DNA of 64,000 nt from Chrysogorgia sp. JL179-B06 (Eukaryota > Cnidaria > Anthozoa > Scleralcyonacea > Chrysogorgiidae): the NCBI GenBank assembly GCA_035772405.1, contig JAYKKM010000142.1, positions 1-64,000 on the forward strand, in the 5' to 3' direction. Every line of letters begins with the position of its first letter. The stretch's first letter is position 1. The translations under genes were made by a program, and so were the position numbers. The notes under the pieces were generated by a model, which did not search any database, had not been told where the DNA came from, and worked only from the letters and a program-made list of their open reading frames with translations. This document shows, piece after piece, positions 29,201 through 44,835 of the stretch.

Positions 29201-31574
29201 GCATTGACGAGCAAATACAAGGCATCGACGAGCAAATACAAGGCATTGACTAGCAAATACAAGGCATCAACGAGCAAATACAAGGTATCAACGAGCAAAT
29301 ACAAGGCATTGACGAGCAAATACAAGGCATCAACGAGCAAATACAAGGCATTGACGAGCAAATACAAGGCATTGACGAGCAAATACAAGGCATCGACGAG
29401 CAAATACAAGGCATTGACGAGCAAATACAAGGCATTGATGAGCAAATACAAGGCATTGACTAGCAAATACAAGGCATTGACGAGCAAATACAAGGCATTG
29501 ACGAGCAAATACAAGGCATTGACGAGCAAACACAAGGCATCAACGAGCAAATACAAGGCATTGACGAGCAAATACAAGGCATCGACGAGCAAATACAAGG
29601 CATTGACTAGCAAATACAAGTCATTGACTAGCAAATACAAGGCATTGACGAGCAAATACAAGGCATTGATGAGCAAATACAAGGCATTGACCAGCAAATA
29701 CAAGGCATTGACGAGCAAATACAAGGCATTGATGAGCAAATACAAGGCATTGACTAGCAAATACAAGGCATTGACGAGCAAATACAAGGCGTTGATGAGC
29801 AAATACAAGGCATTGGTGAGCAAATACAAGGCATTGACTAGCAAATACAAGGCATTGACGCGCAAATACAAGGCATTGATGAGCAAATACAAGGCATTGA
29901 CAAGCAAATACAAGGCATCAATGAGCAAATACAAGGCATCAACGAGCAAATACAACGCATTGACGAGCAAATACAAGGCATTGATGAGCAAATACAAGGC
30001 ATTGACTAGCAAATACAAGGCATTGACGAGCAAATACAAGGCATTGACGAGCAAATACAAGGCATTGACTAGCAAATACAAGGCATTGACGAGCAAACAC
30101 AAGGCATCAACGAGCAAATACAAGGCATTGACGAGCAAATACAAGGCATTGACGAGCAAATACAAGGCATTAACGAGCAAATACAATGCATTGACGAGCA
30201 AATACAAGGCATTGACGAGCAAATACAAGGCATCAACGAGCAAATACAAGGCATCGACGAGCAAATACAAGGCATTGAGGAGCAAATACAAGGCATCAAC
30301 GAGCAAATACAAGGCATCAACGAGCAAATACAAGGCATTGATGAGCAAATACAATGCATTGATGAGCAAATACAAGGCATTGACTAGCAAATACAATGCA
30401 TTGACTTGCAAATACAAGGCATTGACGAGCAAATACAAGGCATTGATGAGCAAATACAAGGCATTGACTAGCAAAGACAAGGCATTGACGAGCAAATACA
30501 AGCCATCAGCAAGCAAATACAAGGCATTGACTAGCAAAAACAATGCATTGACTAGCAAATACAAGGCATCAGCGAGCAAATACAAGGCATTGACTAGCAA
30601 ATACAAGGCATTGACGAGCAAATACAAGGCATTGATGAGCAAATACAAGGCATTGACCAGCAAATACAAGGCATTGACGAGCAAATACAAGGCATTGATG
30701 AGCAAATACAAGGCATTGACTAGCAAATACAAGGCATTGACGAGCAAATACAAGGCGTTGATGAGCAAATACAAGGCATTGGTGAGCAAATACAAGGCAT
30801 TGACTAGCAAATACAAGGCATTGACGAGCAAATACAAGGCATTGATGAGCAAATACAAGCCATTGACCAGCAAATACAAGGCATTGACGAGCAAATACAA
30901 GGCATTGATGAGCAAATACAACGCATTGACGCGCAAATACAAGGCATTGATGAGCAAATACAAGGCATTGACTAGCAAATACAAGGCATTGACGAGCAAA
31001 TACAAGGCATTGACGAGCAAATACAAGGCATTGACTAGCAAATACAAGGCATTGACGAGCAAAAATTAAGGCGTTGATGAGCAAATACAAGGCATTGATG
31101 AGCAAATACAAGGCATTGACTAGCAAATACAAGGCATTAACGAGCAAATACAAGGCATCAACGAGCAAATACAAGGCATCAACGAGCAAATACAACGCAT
31201 TGACGCGCAAATACAAGGCATTGATGAGCAAATACAAGGCATTGACCAGCAAATACAAGGCATTGACGAGCAAATACAAGGCATCAATGAGCAAATACAA
31301 GGCATCAACGAGCAAATACAACGCATTGACGAGCAAATACAAGGCATTGATGAGCAAATACAAGGCATTGACTAGCAAATACAAGGCATTGACGAGCAAA
31401 TACAAGGCATTGATGAGCAAATACAAGGCATTGACGAGCAAATACAAGGCATTGATGAGCAAATACAAGGCATTGACTAGCAAATACAAGGCATTGACGA
31501 GCAAATACAAGGCATTGACGAGCAAATACAAGGCATTGACTAGCAAATACAAGGCATTGACGAGCAAAAATTAA

Positions 31575-34500
31575 GGCGTTGATGAGCAAATACAAGGCAT
31601 TGATGAGCAAATACAAGGCATTGACTAGCAAATACAAGGCATTAACGAGCAAATACAAGGCATCAACGAGCAAATACAAGGCATCAACGAGCAAATACAA
31701 CGCATTGACGCGCAAATACAAGGCATTGATGAGCAAATACAAGGCATTGACCAGCAAATACAAGGCATTAACGAGCAAATACAAGGCATCAATGAGCAAA
31801 TACAAGGCATCAACGAGCAAATACAACGCATTGACGAGCAAATACAAGGCATTGATGAGCAAATACAAGGCATTGACTAGCAAATACAAGGCATTGACGA
31901 GCAAATACAAGGCATTGACGAGCAAATACAAGGCATTGACGAGCAAATACAAGGCATTGACGAGCAAACACAAGGCATCAACGAGCAAATACAAGGCATT
32001 GACGAGCAAATACAAGGCATTGACGAGCAAATACAAGGCATTAACGAGCAAATACAATGCATTGACGAGCAAATACAAGGCATTGATGAGCAAACACAAG
32101 GCATCAACGAGCAAATACAAGGCATTGACGAGCAAATACAAGGCATCGACGAGCAAATACAAGGCATTGACGAGCAAATACAAGGCATCGACGAGCAAAT
32201 ACAAGGCATTGATGAGCAAATACAAGGCATTGACTAGCAAATACAAGGCATCAACGAGCAAATACAAGGCATTGACGAGCAAATACAAGGCATCAACGAG
32301 CAAATACAAGGCATTGACGAGCAAATACAAGGCATTGACGAGCAAATACAAGGCATCGACGAGCAAATACAAGGCATTGACTAGCAAATACAAGTCATTG
32401 ACTAGCAAATACAAGGCATTGACGAGCAAATACAAGGCATTGATGAGCAAATACAAGGCATTGACTAGCAAATACAAGGCATTGACGAGCAAATACAAGG
32501 CATTGACGAGCAAATACAAGGCATTGACGAGCAAATACAAGGCATCAACGAGCAAATACAAGGCATTGACGAGCAAATACAAGGCATTGACGAGCAAATA
32601 CAAGGCATTGACAAGCAAATACAAGGCATTGACGAGCAAATACAAGGCATTGACGAGCAAATACAAGGCATTGACTAGCAAATACAAGGCATTGACGAGC
32701 AAAAATTAAGGCGTTGATGAGCAAATACAAGGCATTGATGAGCAAATACAAGGCATTGATGAGCAAATACAAGGCATTGACTAGCAAATACAAGGCATTA
32801 ACGAGCAAATACAAGGCATCAACGAGCAAATACAAGGCATCAACGAGCAAATACAACGCATTGACGCGCAAATACAAGGCATTGATGAGCAAATACAAGG
32901 CATTGACCAGCAAATACAAGGCATTAACGAGCAAATACAAGGCATCAATGAGCAAATACAAGGCATCAACGAGCAAATACAAGGCATTGACGAGCAAATA
33001 CAAGGCATTGATGAGCAAATACAAGGCATTGACTAGCAAATACAAGGCATTGACGAGCAAATACAAGGCATTGACGAGCAAATACAAGGCATTGACGAGC
33101 AAATACAAGGCATTGACGAGCAAACACAAGGCATCAACGAGCAAATACAAGGCATTGACGAGCAAATACAAGGCATCGACGAGCAAATACAAGGCATTAA
33201 CGAGCAAATACAATGCATTGACGAGCAAATACAAGGCATTGATGAGCAAACACAAGGCATCAACGAGCAAATACAAGGCATTGACGAGCAAATACAAGGC
33301 ATTGACGAGCAAATACAAGGCATCGACGAGCAAATACAAGGCATCGACGAGCAAATACAAGGCATTGATGAGCAAATACAACGCATTGACTAGCAAATAC
33401 AAGGCATCAACGAGAAAATACAAGGCATTGACGAGCAAATACAAGGCATCAACGAGCAAATACAAGGCATTGACGAACAAATACAAGGCATTGACGAGCA
33501 AATACAAGGCATCGACGAGCAAATACAAGGCATTGACTAGCAAATACAAGGCATTGACTAGCAAATACAAGGCATTGACGAGCAAATACAAGGCATTGAT
33601 GAGCAAATACAAGGCATTGACTAGCAAATACAAGGCATTGACGAGCAAATACAAGGCATTGACGAGCAAATACAAGGCATTGACGAGCAAATACAAGGCA
33701 TTGATGAGCAAATACAAGGCATTGACTAGCAAATACAAGGCATTGACGAGCAAATACAAGGCATTGACGAGCAAATACAAGGCATTGACTAGCAAATACA
33801 AGGCATTGACGAGCAAAAATTAAGGCGTTGATGAGCAAATACAAGGCATTGATGAGCAAATACAAGGCATTGACTAGCAAATACAAGGCATTGACGAGCA
33901 AATACAAGGCATCAACGAGCAAATACAAGGCATCAACGAGCAAATACAACGCATTGACGCGCAAATACAAGGCATTGATGAGCAAATACAAGGCATTGAC
34001 TAGCAAATACAAGGCATTGACGAGCAAATACAAGGCATCAATGAGCAAATACAAGGCATCAACGAGCAAATACAACGCATTGACGAGCAAATACAAGGCA
34101 TTGATGAGCAAATACAAGGCATTGACTAGCAAATACAAGGCATTGACGAGCAAATACAAGGCATTGACGAGCAAATACAAGGCATTGACGAGCAAATACA
34201 AGGCATTGACGAGCAAACACAAGGCATCAACGAGCAAATACAAGGCATTGACGAGCAAATACAAGGCATCGACGAGCAAATACAAGGCATTAACGAGCAA
34301 ATACAATGCATTGACGAGCAAATACAAGGCATTGACGAGCAAACACAAGGCATCAACGAGCAAATACAAGGCATCGACGAGCAAATACAAGGCATTGACG
34401 AGCAAATACAAGGCATTGACGAGCAAATACAAGGCATTGACGAGCAAATACAAGGCATTGATGAGCAAATACAAGGCATTGACTAGCAAATACAAGGCAT

Positions 34501-34958
34501 CAACGAGAAAATACAAGGCATTGACGAGCAAATACAAGGCATCAACGAGCAAATACAAGGCATTGACGAGCAAATACAAGGCATTGACGAGCAAATACAA
34601 GGCATCGACGAGCAAATACAAGGCATTGACTAGCAAATACAAGGCATTGACTAGCAAATACAAGGCATTGACGAGCAAATACAAGGCATTGATGAGCAAA
34701 TACAAGGCATTGACTAGCAAATACAAGGCATTGACGAGCAAATACAAGGCATTGACGAGCAAATACAAGGCATTGACGAGCAAATACAAGGCATCAACGA
34801 GCAAATACAAGGCATTGACGAGCAAATACAAGGCATTGACGAGCAAATACAAGGCATTGACAAGCAAATACAAGGCATTGACGAGCAAATACAAGGCATT
34901 GACGAGCAAATACAAGGCATTGACTAGCAAATACAAGGCATTGACGAGCAAATATTAA
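31575..34958. repeat. Three consecutive ~1.13-kb higher-order repeats of the satellite
   Basis: Marker units end at 31,574, 32,709, 33,823 and (as a variant with AAATATTAAG) 34,958. The three intervals are 1,135, 1,114 and 1,135 bp, that is 54, 53 and 54 units plus the one extra base of the marker. Each copy starts with the same 14-unit signature. About 1,134 bp equals three of the 378-bp blocks seen elsewhere, so the larger repeat is plausibly built from the smaller one. Confidence 0.8.
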
Positions 34959-37900
34959 GGCATTGACGAGCAAATACAAGGCATTGATGAGCAAATACAA
35001 GGCATTGATGAGCAAATACAAGGCATTGACTAGCAAATACAAGGCATTGACGAGCAAATACAAGGCATCAACGAGCAAATACAAGGCATCAACGAGCAAA
35101 TACAAGGCATTGACGAGCAAATACAAGGCATTGATGAGCAAATACAAGGCATTGACGAGCAAATACAAGGCATTAACGAGCAAATACAAGGCATCAATGA
35201 GCAAATACAAGGCATCAACGAGCAAATACAAGGCATTGACGAGCAAATACAAGGCATTGATGAGCAAATACAAGGCATTGACTAGCAAATACAAGGCATT
35301 GACGAGCAAATACAAGGCATTGACGAGCAAATACAAGGCATTGACGAGCAAATACAAGGCATCAACGAGCAAATACAAGGCATCAACGAGCAAATACAAG
35401 GCATTGACGAGCAAATACAAGGCATTGACGAGCAAATACAAGGCATTGACGAGCAAATACAAGGCATCGACGAGCAAATACAAGGCATTGACGAGCAAAT
35501 ACAAGGCATTGATGAGCAAATACAAGGCATTGACTAGCAAATACAAGGCATCAACGAGCAAATACAAGGCATTGACGAGCAAATACAAGGCATCAACGAG
35601 CAAATACAAGGCATTGACGAGCAAATACAAGGCATTGACGAGCAAATACAAGGCATCGACGAGCAAATACAAGGCATTGACTAGCAAATACAAGGCATTG
35701 ACTAGCAAATACAAGGCATTGACGAGCAAATACAAGGCATTGATGAGCAAATACAAGGCATTGACTAGCAAATACAAGGCATTGACGAGCAAATACAAGG
35801 CATTGACGAGCAAATACAAGGCATTGACGAGCAAATACAAGGCATCAACGAGCAAATACAAGGCATTGACGAGCAAATACAAGGCATCGACGAGCAAATA
35901 CAAGGCATTGACGAGCAAATACAAGGCATTGATGAGCAAATACAAGGCATTGACTAGCAAATACAAGGCATTGACGAGCAAATACAAGGCATTGACGAGC
36001 AAATACAAGGCATTGACGAGCAAATACAAGGCATCAACGAGCAAATACAAGGCATTGACGAGCAAATACAAGGCATCGACGAGCAAATACAAGGCATTGA
36101 CTAGCAAATACAAGGCATTGACGAGCAAATACAAGGCATTGACGAGCAAATACAAGGCATTGATGAGCAAATACAAGGCATTGACGAGCAAATACAAGGC
36201 ATTGACGAGCAAATACAAGGCATTGATGAGCAAATACAAGGCATTGACTAGCAAATACAAGGCATTGACGAGCAAATACAAGGCATTGATGAGCAAATAC
36301 AAGGCATTGACGAGCAAATACAAGGCATTGACTAGCAAATACAAGGCATTGACGAGCAAATACAAGGCATTGACGAGCAAATACAAGGCATTGACGAGCA
36401 AATACAAGGCATTGACGAGCAAATACAAGGCATTGACGAGCAAATACAAGGCATTGAATAGCAAATACAAGGCATCAACGAGCAAATACAAGGCATCAAC
36501 GAGCAAATACAAGGCATTGACGAGCAAATACAAGGCATCAACGAGCAAATACAAGGCATTGACGAGCAAATACAAGGCATTGACGAGCAAATACAAGGCA
36601 TTGATGAGCAAATACAAGGCATTGACTAGCAAATACAAGGCATTGACGAGCAAATACAAGGCATTGACTAGCAAATACAAGGCATTGACGAGCAAATACA
36701 AGGCATTGACGAGCAAATACAAGGCATTGACGAGCAAATACAAGGCATCAACGAGCAAATACAAGGCATTGACGAGCAAATACAAGGCATCGACGAGCAA
36801 ATACAAGGCATTGACTAGCAAATACAAGGCATCAACGAGCAAATACAAGGCATCAACGAGCAAATACAAGGCATTGACGAGCAAATACAAGGCATCAACG
36901 AGCAAATACAAGGCATTGACGAGCAAATACAAGGCATTGACGAGCAAATACAAGGCATTGACGAGCAAATACAAGGCATTGACGAGCAAATACAAGGCAT
37001 TGATGACCAAATACAAGGCATTGACTAGCAAATACAAGGCATTGACGAGCAAATACAAGGCATTGACGAGCAAATACAAGGCATTGACGAGCAAATACAA
37101 GGCATCAACGAGCAAATACAAGGCATTGACGAGCAAATACAAGGCATCGACGAGCAAATACAAGGCATTGACTAGCAAATACAAGGCATTGACTAGCAAA
37201 TACAAGGCATTGACGAGCAAATACAAGGCATTGATGAGCAAATACAAGGCATTGACGAGCAAATACAAGGCATTGACGAGCAAATACAAGGCATTGATGA
37301 GCAAATACAAGGCATTGACTAGCAAATACAAGGCATTGACGAGCAAATACAAGGCATTGATGAGCAAATACAAGGCATTGACGAGCAAATACAAGGCATT
37401 GACTTGCAAATACAAGGCATTGACGAGCAAATACAAGGCATTGAATAGCAAATACAAGGCATTGACAAGCAAATACAAGGCATCAATGAGCAAATACAAG
37501 GCATCAACGAGCAAATACAAGGCATCAACGAGCAAATACAAGGCATTGATGAGCAAATACAAGGCATTGACTAGCAAATACAAGGCATTGACGAGCAAAT
37601 ACAAGGCATTGACGAGCAAATACAAGGCATTGACGAGCAAATACAAGGCATTGACGAGCAAATACAAGGCATTGACGAGCAAATACAAGGCATCGACGAG
37701 CAAATACAAGGCATTGACGAGCAAATACAAGGCATTGACGAGCAAATACAAGGCATTGACGAGCAAATACAATGCATTGACGAGCAAATACAAGGCATTG
37801 ACTAGCAAATACAAGGCATCAACGAGAACATACAAGGCATCAATGAGCAAATACAAGGCACTGACAAGCAAATACAAGGCATCAACGAGCAAATACAAGG

Positions 37901-40819
37901 CATCAACGAGCAAATACAAGGCAACGACGAGCAAATACAAGGCATCGACGAGCAAATACAAGGCATTGACGAGCAAATACAAGGCATCGACGAGCAAATA
38001 CAAGGCATTGACTAGCAAATACAAGGCATCAACGAGCAAATACAAGGCATCAACGAGCAAATACAAGGCATTGACGAGCAAATACAAGGCATCAACGAGC
38101 AAATACAAGGCATTGACGAGCAAATACAAGGCATTGACGAGCAAATACAAGGCATCGACGAGCAAATACAAGGCATTGACGAGCAAATACAAGGCATTGA
38201 TGAGCAAATACAAGGCATTGACTAGCAAATACAAGGCATTGACGAGCAAATACAAGGCATTGACGAGCAAATACAAGGCATTGACGAGCAAATACAAGGC
38301 ATCAACGAGCAAATACAAGGCATTGACGAGCAAATACAAGGCATCGACGAGCAAATACAAGGCATTGACTAGCAAATACAAGTCATTGACTAGCAAATAC
38401 AAGGCATTGACGAGCAAATACAAGGCATTGATGAGCAAATACAAGGCATTGACCAGCAAATACAAGGCATTGACGAGCAAATACAAGGCATTGATGAGCA
38501 AATACAAGGCATTGACTAGCAAATACAAGGCATTGACGAGCAAATACAAGGCATTGATGAGCAAATACAAGGCATTGGTGAGCAAATACAAGGCATTGAC
38601 TAGCAAATACAAGGCATTGACGCGCAAATACAAGGCATTGATGAGCAAATACAAGGCATTGACGAGCAAATACAAGGCATCAATGAGCAAATACAAGGCA
38701 TCAACGAGCAAATACAACGCATTGACGAGCAAATACAAGGCATTGATGAGCAAATACAAGGCATTGACTAGCAAATACAAGGCATTGACGAGCAAATACA
38801 AGGCATTGACGAGCAAATACAAGGCATTGACTAGCAAATACAAGGCATTGACGAGCAAATACAAGGCATCAACGAGCAAATACAAGGCATTGACGAGCAA
38901 ATACAAGGCATTGACTAGCAAATACAAGGCATTGACGAGCAAATACAAGGCATTGATGAGCAAATACAAGGCATTGGTGAGCAAATACAAGGCATTGACT
39001 AGCAAATACAAGGCATTGACGCGCAAATACAAGGCATTGATGAGCAAATACAAGGCATTGACAAGCAAATACAAGGCATCAATGAGCAAATACAAGGCAT
39101 CAACGAGCAAATACAACGCATTGACGAGCAAATACAAGGCATTGATGAGCAAATACAAGGCATTGACTAGCAAATACAAGGCATTGACGAGCAAATACAA
39201 GGCATTGACGAGCAAATACAAGGCATTGACTAGCAAATACAAGGCATTGACGAGCAAACACAAGGCATCAACGAGCAAATACAAGGCATTGACGAGCAAA
39301 TACAAGGCATTGACGAGCAAATACAAGGCATTAACGAGCAAATACAATGCATTGACGAGCAAATACAAGGCATTGACGAGCAAATACAAGGCATTGACGA
39401 GCAAATACAAGGCATCGACGAGCAAATACAAGGCATTGAGGAGCAAATACAAGGCATCAACGAGCAAATACAAGGCATCAACGAGCAAATACAAGGCATT
39501 GATGAGCAAATACAATGCATTGATGAGCAAATACAAGGCATTGACTAGCAAATACAATGCATTGACTTGCAAATACAAGGCATTGACGAGCAAATACAAG
39601 GCATTGATGAGCAAATACAAGGCATTGACTAGCAAAGACAAGGCATTGACGAGCAAATACAAGCCATCAGCAAGCAAATACAAGGCATTGACTAGCAAAA
39701 ACAAGGCATTGACTAGCAAATACAAGGCATCAGCGAGCAAATACAAGGCATTGATTAGCAAATACAAGTCATTGACTAGCAAATACAAGGCATTGACGAG
39801 CAAATACAAGGCATTGATGAGCAAATACAAGGCATTGACCAGCAAATACAAGGCATTGACGAGCAAATACAAGGCATTGATGAGCAAATACAAGGCATTG
39901 ACTAGCAAATACAAGGCATTGACGAGCACATACAAGGCGTTGATGAGCAAATACAAGGCATTGGTGAGCAAATACAAGGCATTGACTAGTAAATACAAGG
40001 CATTGACGAGCAAATACAAGGCATTGATGAGCAAATACAAGCCATTGACCAGCAAATACAAGGCATTGACGAGCAAATACAAGGCATTGATGAGCAAATA
40101 CAACGCATTGACGCGCAAATACAAGGCATTGATGAGCAAATACAAGGCATTGACTAGCAAATACAAGGCATTGACGAGCAAATACAAGGCATTGACGAGC
40201 AAATACAAGGCATTGACTAGCAAATACAAGGCATTGACGAGCAAAAATTAAGGCGTTGATGAGCAAATACAAGGCATTGATGAGCAAATACAAGGCATTG
40301 ACTAGCAAATACAAGGCATTAACGAGCAAATACAAGGCATCAACGAGCAAATACAAGGCATCAACGAGCAAATACAAGGCATTGATGAGCAAATACAAGG
40401 CATTGACCAGCAAATACAAGGCATTAACGAGCAAATACAAGGCATCAATGAGCAAATACAAGGCATCAACGAGCAAATACAACGCATTGACGAGCAAATA
40501 CAAGGCATTGATGAGCAAATACAAGGCATTGACTAGCAAATACAAGGCATTGACGAGCAAATACAAGGCATTGACGAGCAAATACAAGGCATTGACGAGC
40601 AAATACAAGGCATTGACGAGCAAATACAAGGCATCAACGAGCAAATACAAGGCATTGACGAGCAAATACAAGGCATCGACGAGCAAATACAAGGCATTGA
40701 CGAGCAAATACAAGGCATTGACTAGCAAATACAAGGCATTGATGAGCAAACACAAGGCATCAACGAGCAAATACAAGGCATCGACGAGCAAATACAAGGC
40801 ATCGACGAGCAAATACAAG

Positions 40820-40830
40820 GCATTCGACGA
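40820..40830. repeat. Phase break: 1-bp insertion in the satellite
   Basis: A unit reads GGCATTCGACGAGC, with one base more than GGCATTGACGAGC or GGCATCGACGAGC. It moves the forward frame from the lysine-rich heptapeptide to the IDEQIQG frame. Confidence 0.8.
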
Positions 40831-43800
40831 GCAAATACAAGGCATTGACGAGCAAATACAAGGCAATGATGAGCAAATACAACGCATTGACTAGCAAATA
40901 CAAGGCATCAACGAGAAAATACAAGGCATTGACGAGCAAATACAAGGCATCAACGAGCAAATACAAGGCATTGACGAGCAAATACAAGGCATTGACGAGC
41001 AAATACAAGGCATCGACGAGCAAATACAAGGCATTGACTAGCAAATACAAGGCATTGACGAGCAAATACAAGGCATTGATGAGCAAATACAAGGCATTGA
41101 CTAGCAAATACAAGGCATTGACGTGCAAATACAAGGCATTGACGAGCAAATACAAGGCATTGACGAGCAAACACAAGGCATCAACGAGCAAATACAAGGC
41201 ATTGACGAGCAAATACAAGGCATCGACGAGCAAATACAAGGCATTGACAAGCAAATACAAGGCATTGACGAGCAAATACAAGGTATTGACGAGCAAATAA
41301 AAGGCATTGAATAGCAAATACAAGGCATCAACGAGCAAATACAAGGCATCAACGAGCTAATACAAGGCATTGACGAGCAAATACAAGGCATTGACTAGCA
41401 AATACAAGGCATTGACGAGCAAATACAAGGCATTGACGAGCAAATACAAGGCATTGACGAGCAAACACAAGGCATCAACGAGCAAATACAAGGCATTGAC
41501 GAGCAAATACAAGGCATCGACGAGCAAATACAAGGCATTGACGAGCAAATACAATGCATTGACGAGCAAATACAAGGTATTGACGAGCAAATACAAGGCA
41601 TTGAATAGCAAATACAAGGCATCAACGAGCAAATACAAGGCATCAACGAGCTAATACAAGGCATTGACGAGCAAATACAAGGCATCAACGAGCAAATACA
41701 AGGCATTGACGAACAAATACAAGGCATTGACGAGCAAATACAAGGCATCGACGAGCAAATACAAGGCATTGACGAGCAAATACAAGGCATTGACTAGCAA
41801 ATACAAGGCATTGACTAGCAAATACAAGGCATTGACGAGCAAATACAAGGCATTGACGAGCAAATACAAGGCACTGACGAGCAAACACAAGGCATGAACG
41901 AGCAAATACAAGGCATTGACGAGCAAATACAAGGCATCGACGAGCAAATACAAAGCATTGACGAGCAAATACAAGGCATTGACGAGCAAATACAAGGTAT
42001 TGACGAGCAAATAAAAGGCATTGAATAGCAAATACAAGGCATCAACGAGCAAATACAAGGCATCAACGAGCAAATACAAGGCATCAACGAGCAAATACAA
42101 GGCATTGATGAGCAAATACAATGCATTGATGAGCAAATACAAGGCATTGACTAGCAAATACAATGCATTGACTAGCAAATACAAGGCATTGACGAGCAAA
42201 TACAAGGCATTGATGAGCAAATACAAGGCATTGACTAGCAAAGACAAGGCATTGACGAGCAAATACAAGCAATCAGCAAGCAAATACAAGGCATTGACTA
42301 GCAAAAACAAGGCATTGACTAGCAAATACAAGGCATCAACGAGCAAATACAAGGCATTGACTAGCAAATACAAGTCATTGACTAGCAAATACAAGGCATT
42401 GACGAGCAAATACAAGGCATTGATGAGCAAATACAAGCCATTGACCAGCAAATACAAGGCATTGACGAGCAAATACAAGGCATTGATGAGCAAATACAAG
42501 GCATTGACTAGCAAATACAAGGCATTGACGAGCAAATACAAGGCGTTGATGAGCAAATACAAGGCATTGGTGAGCAAATACAAGGCATTGACTAGTAAAT
42601 ACAAGGCACTGACGCGCAAATACAAGGCATTGATGAGCAAATACAAGGCATTGACAAGCAAATACAAGGCATCAATGAGCAAATACAAGGCATCAACGAG
42701 CAAATACAACGCATTGACGAGCAAATACAAGGCATTGATGAGCAAATACAAGGCATTGACGAGCAAATACAAGGCATTGACGAGCAAATACAAGGCATCA
42801 ACGAGCAAATACAAGGCATTGACGAGCAAATACAAGGCATTGACGAGCAAATACAAGGCATTAACGAGCAAATACAAGGCATTGACGAGCAAATACAAGG
42901 CATTGACGAGCAAATACAAGGCATCAACGAGCAAATACAAGGCATCGACGAGCAAATACAAGGCATTGAGGAGCAAATACAAGGCATCAACGAGCAAATA
43001 CAAGGCATCAACGAGCAAATACAAGGCATTGATGAGCAAATACAATGCATTGATGAGCAAATACAAGGCATTGACTAGCAAATACAATGCATTGACTTGC
43101 AAATACAAGGCATTGACGAGCAAATACAAGGCATTGATGAGCAAATACAAGGCATTGACTAGCAAAGACAAGGCATTGACGAGCAAATACAAGCCATCAG
43201 CAAGCAAATACAAGGCATTGACTAGCAAAAACAAGGCATTGACTAGCAAATACAAGGCATCAACGAGCAAATACAAGGCATTGATTAGCAAATACAAGTC
43301 ATTGACTAGCAAATACAAGGCATTGACGAGCAAATACAAGGCATTGATGAGCAAATACAAGGCATTGACCAGCAAATACAAGGCATTGACGAGCAAATAC
43401 AAGGCATTGATGAGCAAATACAAGGCATTGACTAGCAAATACAAGGTATTGACGAGCAAATACAAGGCGCTGATGAGCAAATACAAGGCATTGGTGAGCA
43501 AATACAAGGCATTGACTAGTAAATACAAGGCATTGACGCGCAAATACAAGGCATTGATGAGCAAATACAAGGTATTGATAAGCAAATACAAGGCATTAAC
43601 GAGCAAATACAAGGCATCAATGAGCAAATACAAGGCATCAATGAGCAAATACAAGGCATCGACGAGCAAATACAAGGCATTGATGAGCAAATACAAGGCA
43701 TTGACTAGCAAATACAAGGCATTGACGAGCAAATACAAGGCATTGGTGAGCAAATACAAGGCATTGACGAGCAAATACAAGGCATTGACGAGCAAACACA

Positions 43801-44835
43801 AGGCATCAACGAGCAAATACAAGGCATTGACGAGCAAATACAAGGCATCGACGAGCAAATACAAGGCATTAACGAGCAAATACAATGCATTGACGAGCAA
43901 ATACAAGGCATTGACGAGCAAACACAAGGCATCAACGAGCAAATACAAGGCATCGACGAGCAAATACAAGGCATTGAGGAGCAAATACAAGGCATCGACG
44001 AGCAAATACAAGGCATCGACGAGCAAATACAAGGCATTGGTGAGCAAATACAACGCATTGACTAGCAAATACAAGGCATCAACGAGAATATACAAGGCAT
44101 TGACGAGCAAATACAAGGCATCAACGAGCAAATACAAGGCATTGACGAACAAATACAAGGCATTGACGAGCAAATACAAGGCATCAATGAGCAAATACAA
44201 GGCATTGACTAGCAAATACAAGGCATCGACGAGCAAATACAATGCATTGACGAGCAAATACAAGGCATTGACGAGCAAATACAAGGCATCAACGAGCAAA
44301 TACAAGGCATTGACGAGCAAATACAAGGCATTGACGAGCAAATACAAGGCATCAACGAGCAAATACAAGGCATTGACTAGCAAATACAAGGCATTGACGA
44401 GCAAATACAAGGCATTGACGAGCAAATACAAGGCATTGACGAGCAAATACAAGGCATTGACGAGCAAATACAATGCATTGACGAGCAAATACAAGGTATT
44501 TACGAGCAAATACAAGGTATTTACGACCAAATAAAAGGCATTGAATAGCAAATACAAGGCATCAACGAGCAAATACAAGGCAACAACGAGCAAATACAAG
44601 GCATTGATGAGCAAATACAAGGCATTGATGAGCAAATACAAGGCATTGACTAGCAAATACAATGCATTGACTAGCAAATACAAGGCATTGACGAGCAAAT
44701 ACAAGGCATCGACGAGCAAATACAAGGCATTAACGAGCAAATACAATGCATTGACGAGCAAATACAAGGCATCAGCAAGCAAATACAAGGCATTGACTAG
44801 CAAAAACAAGGCATTGACTAGCAAATACAAGGCAT

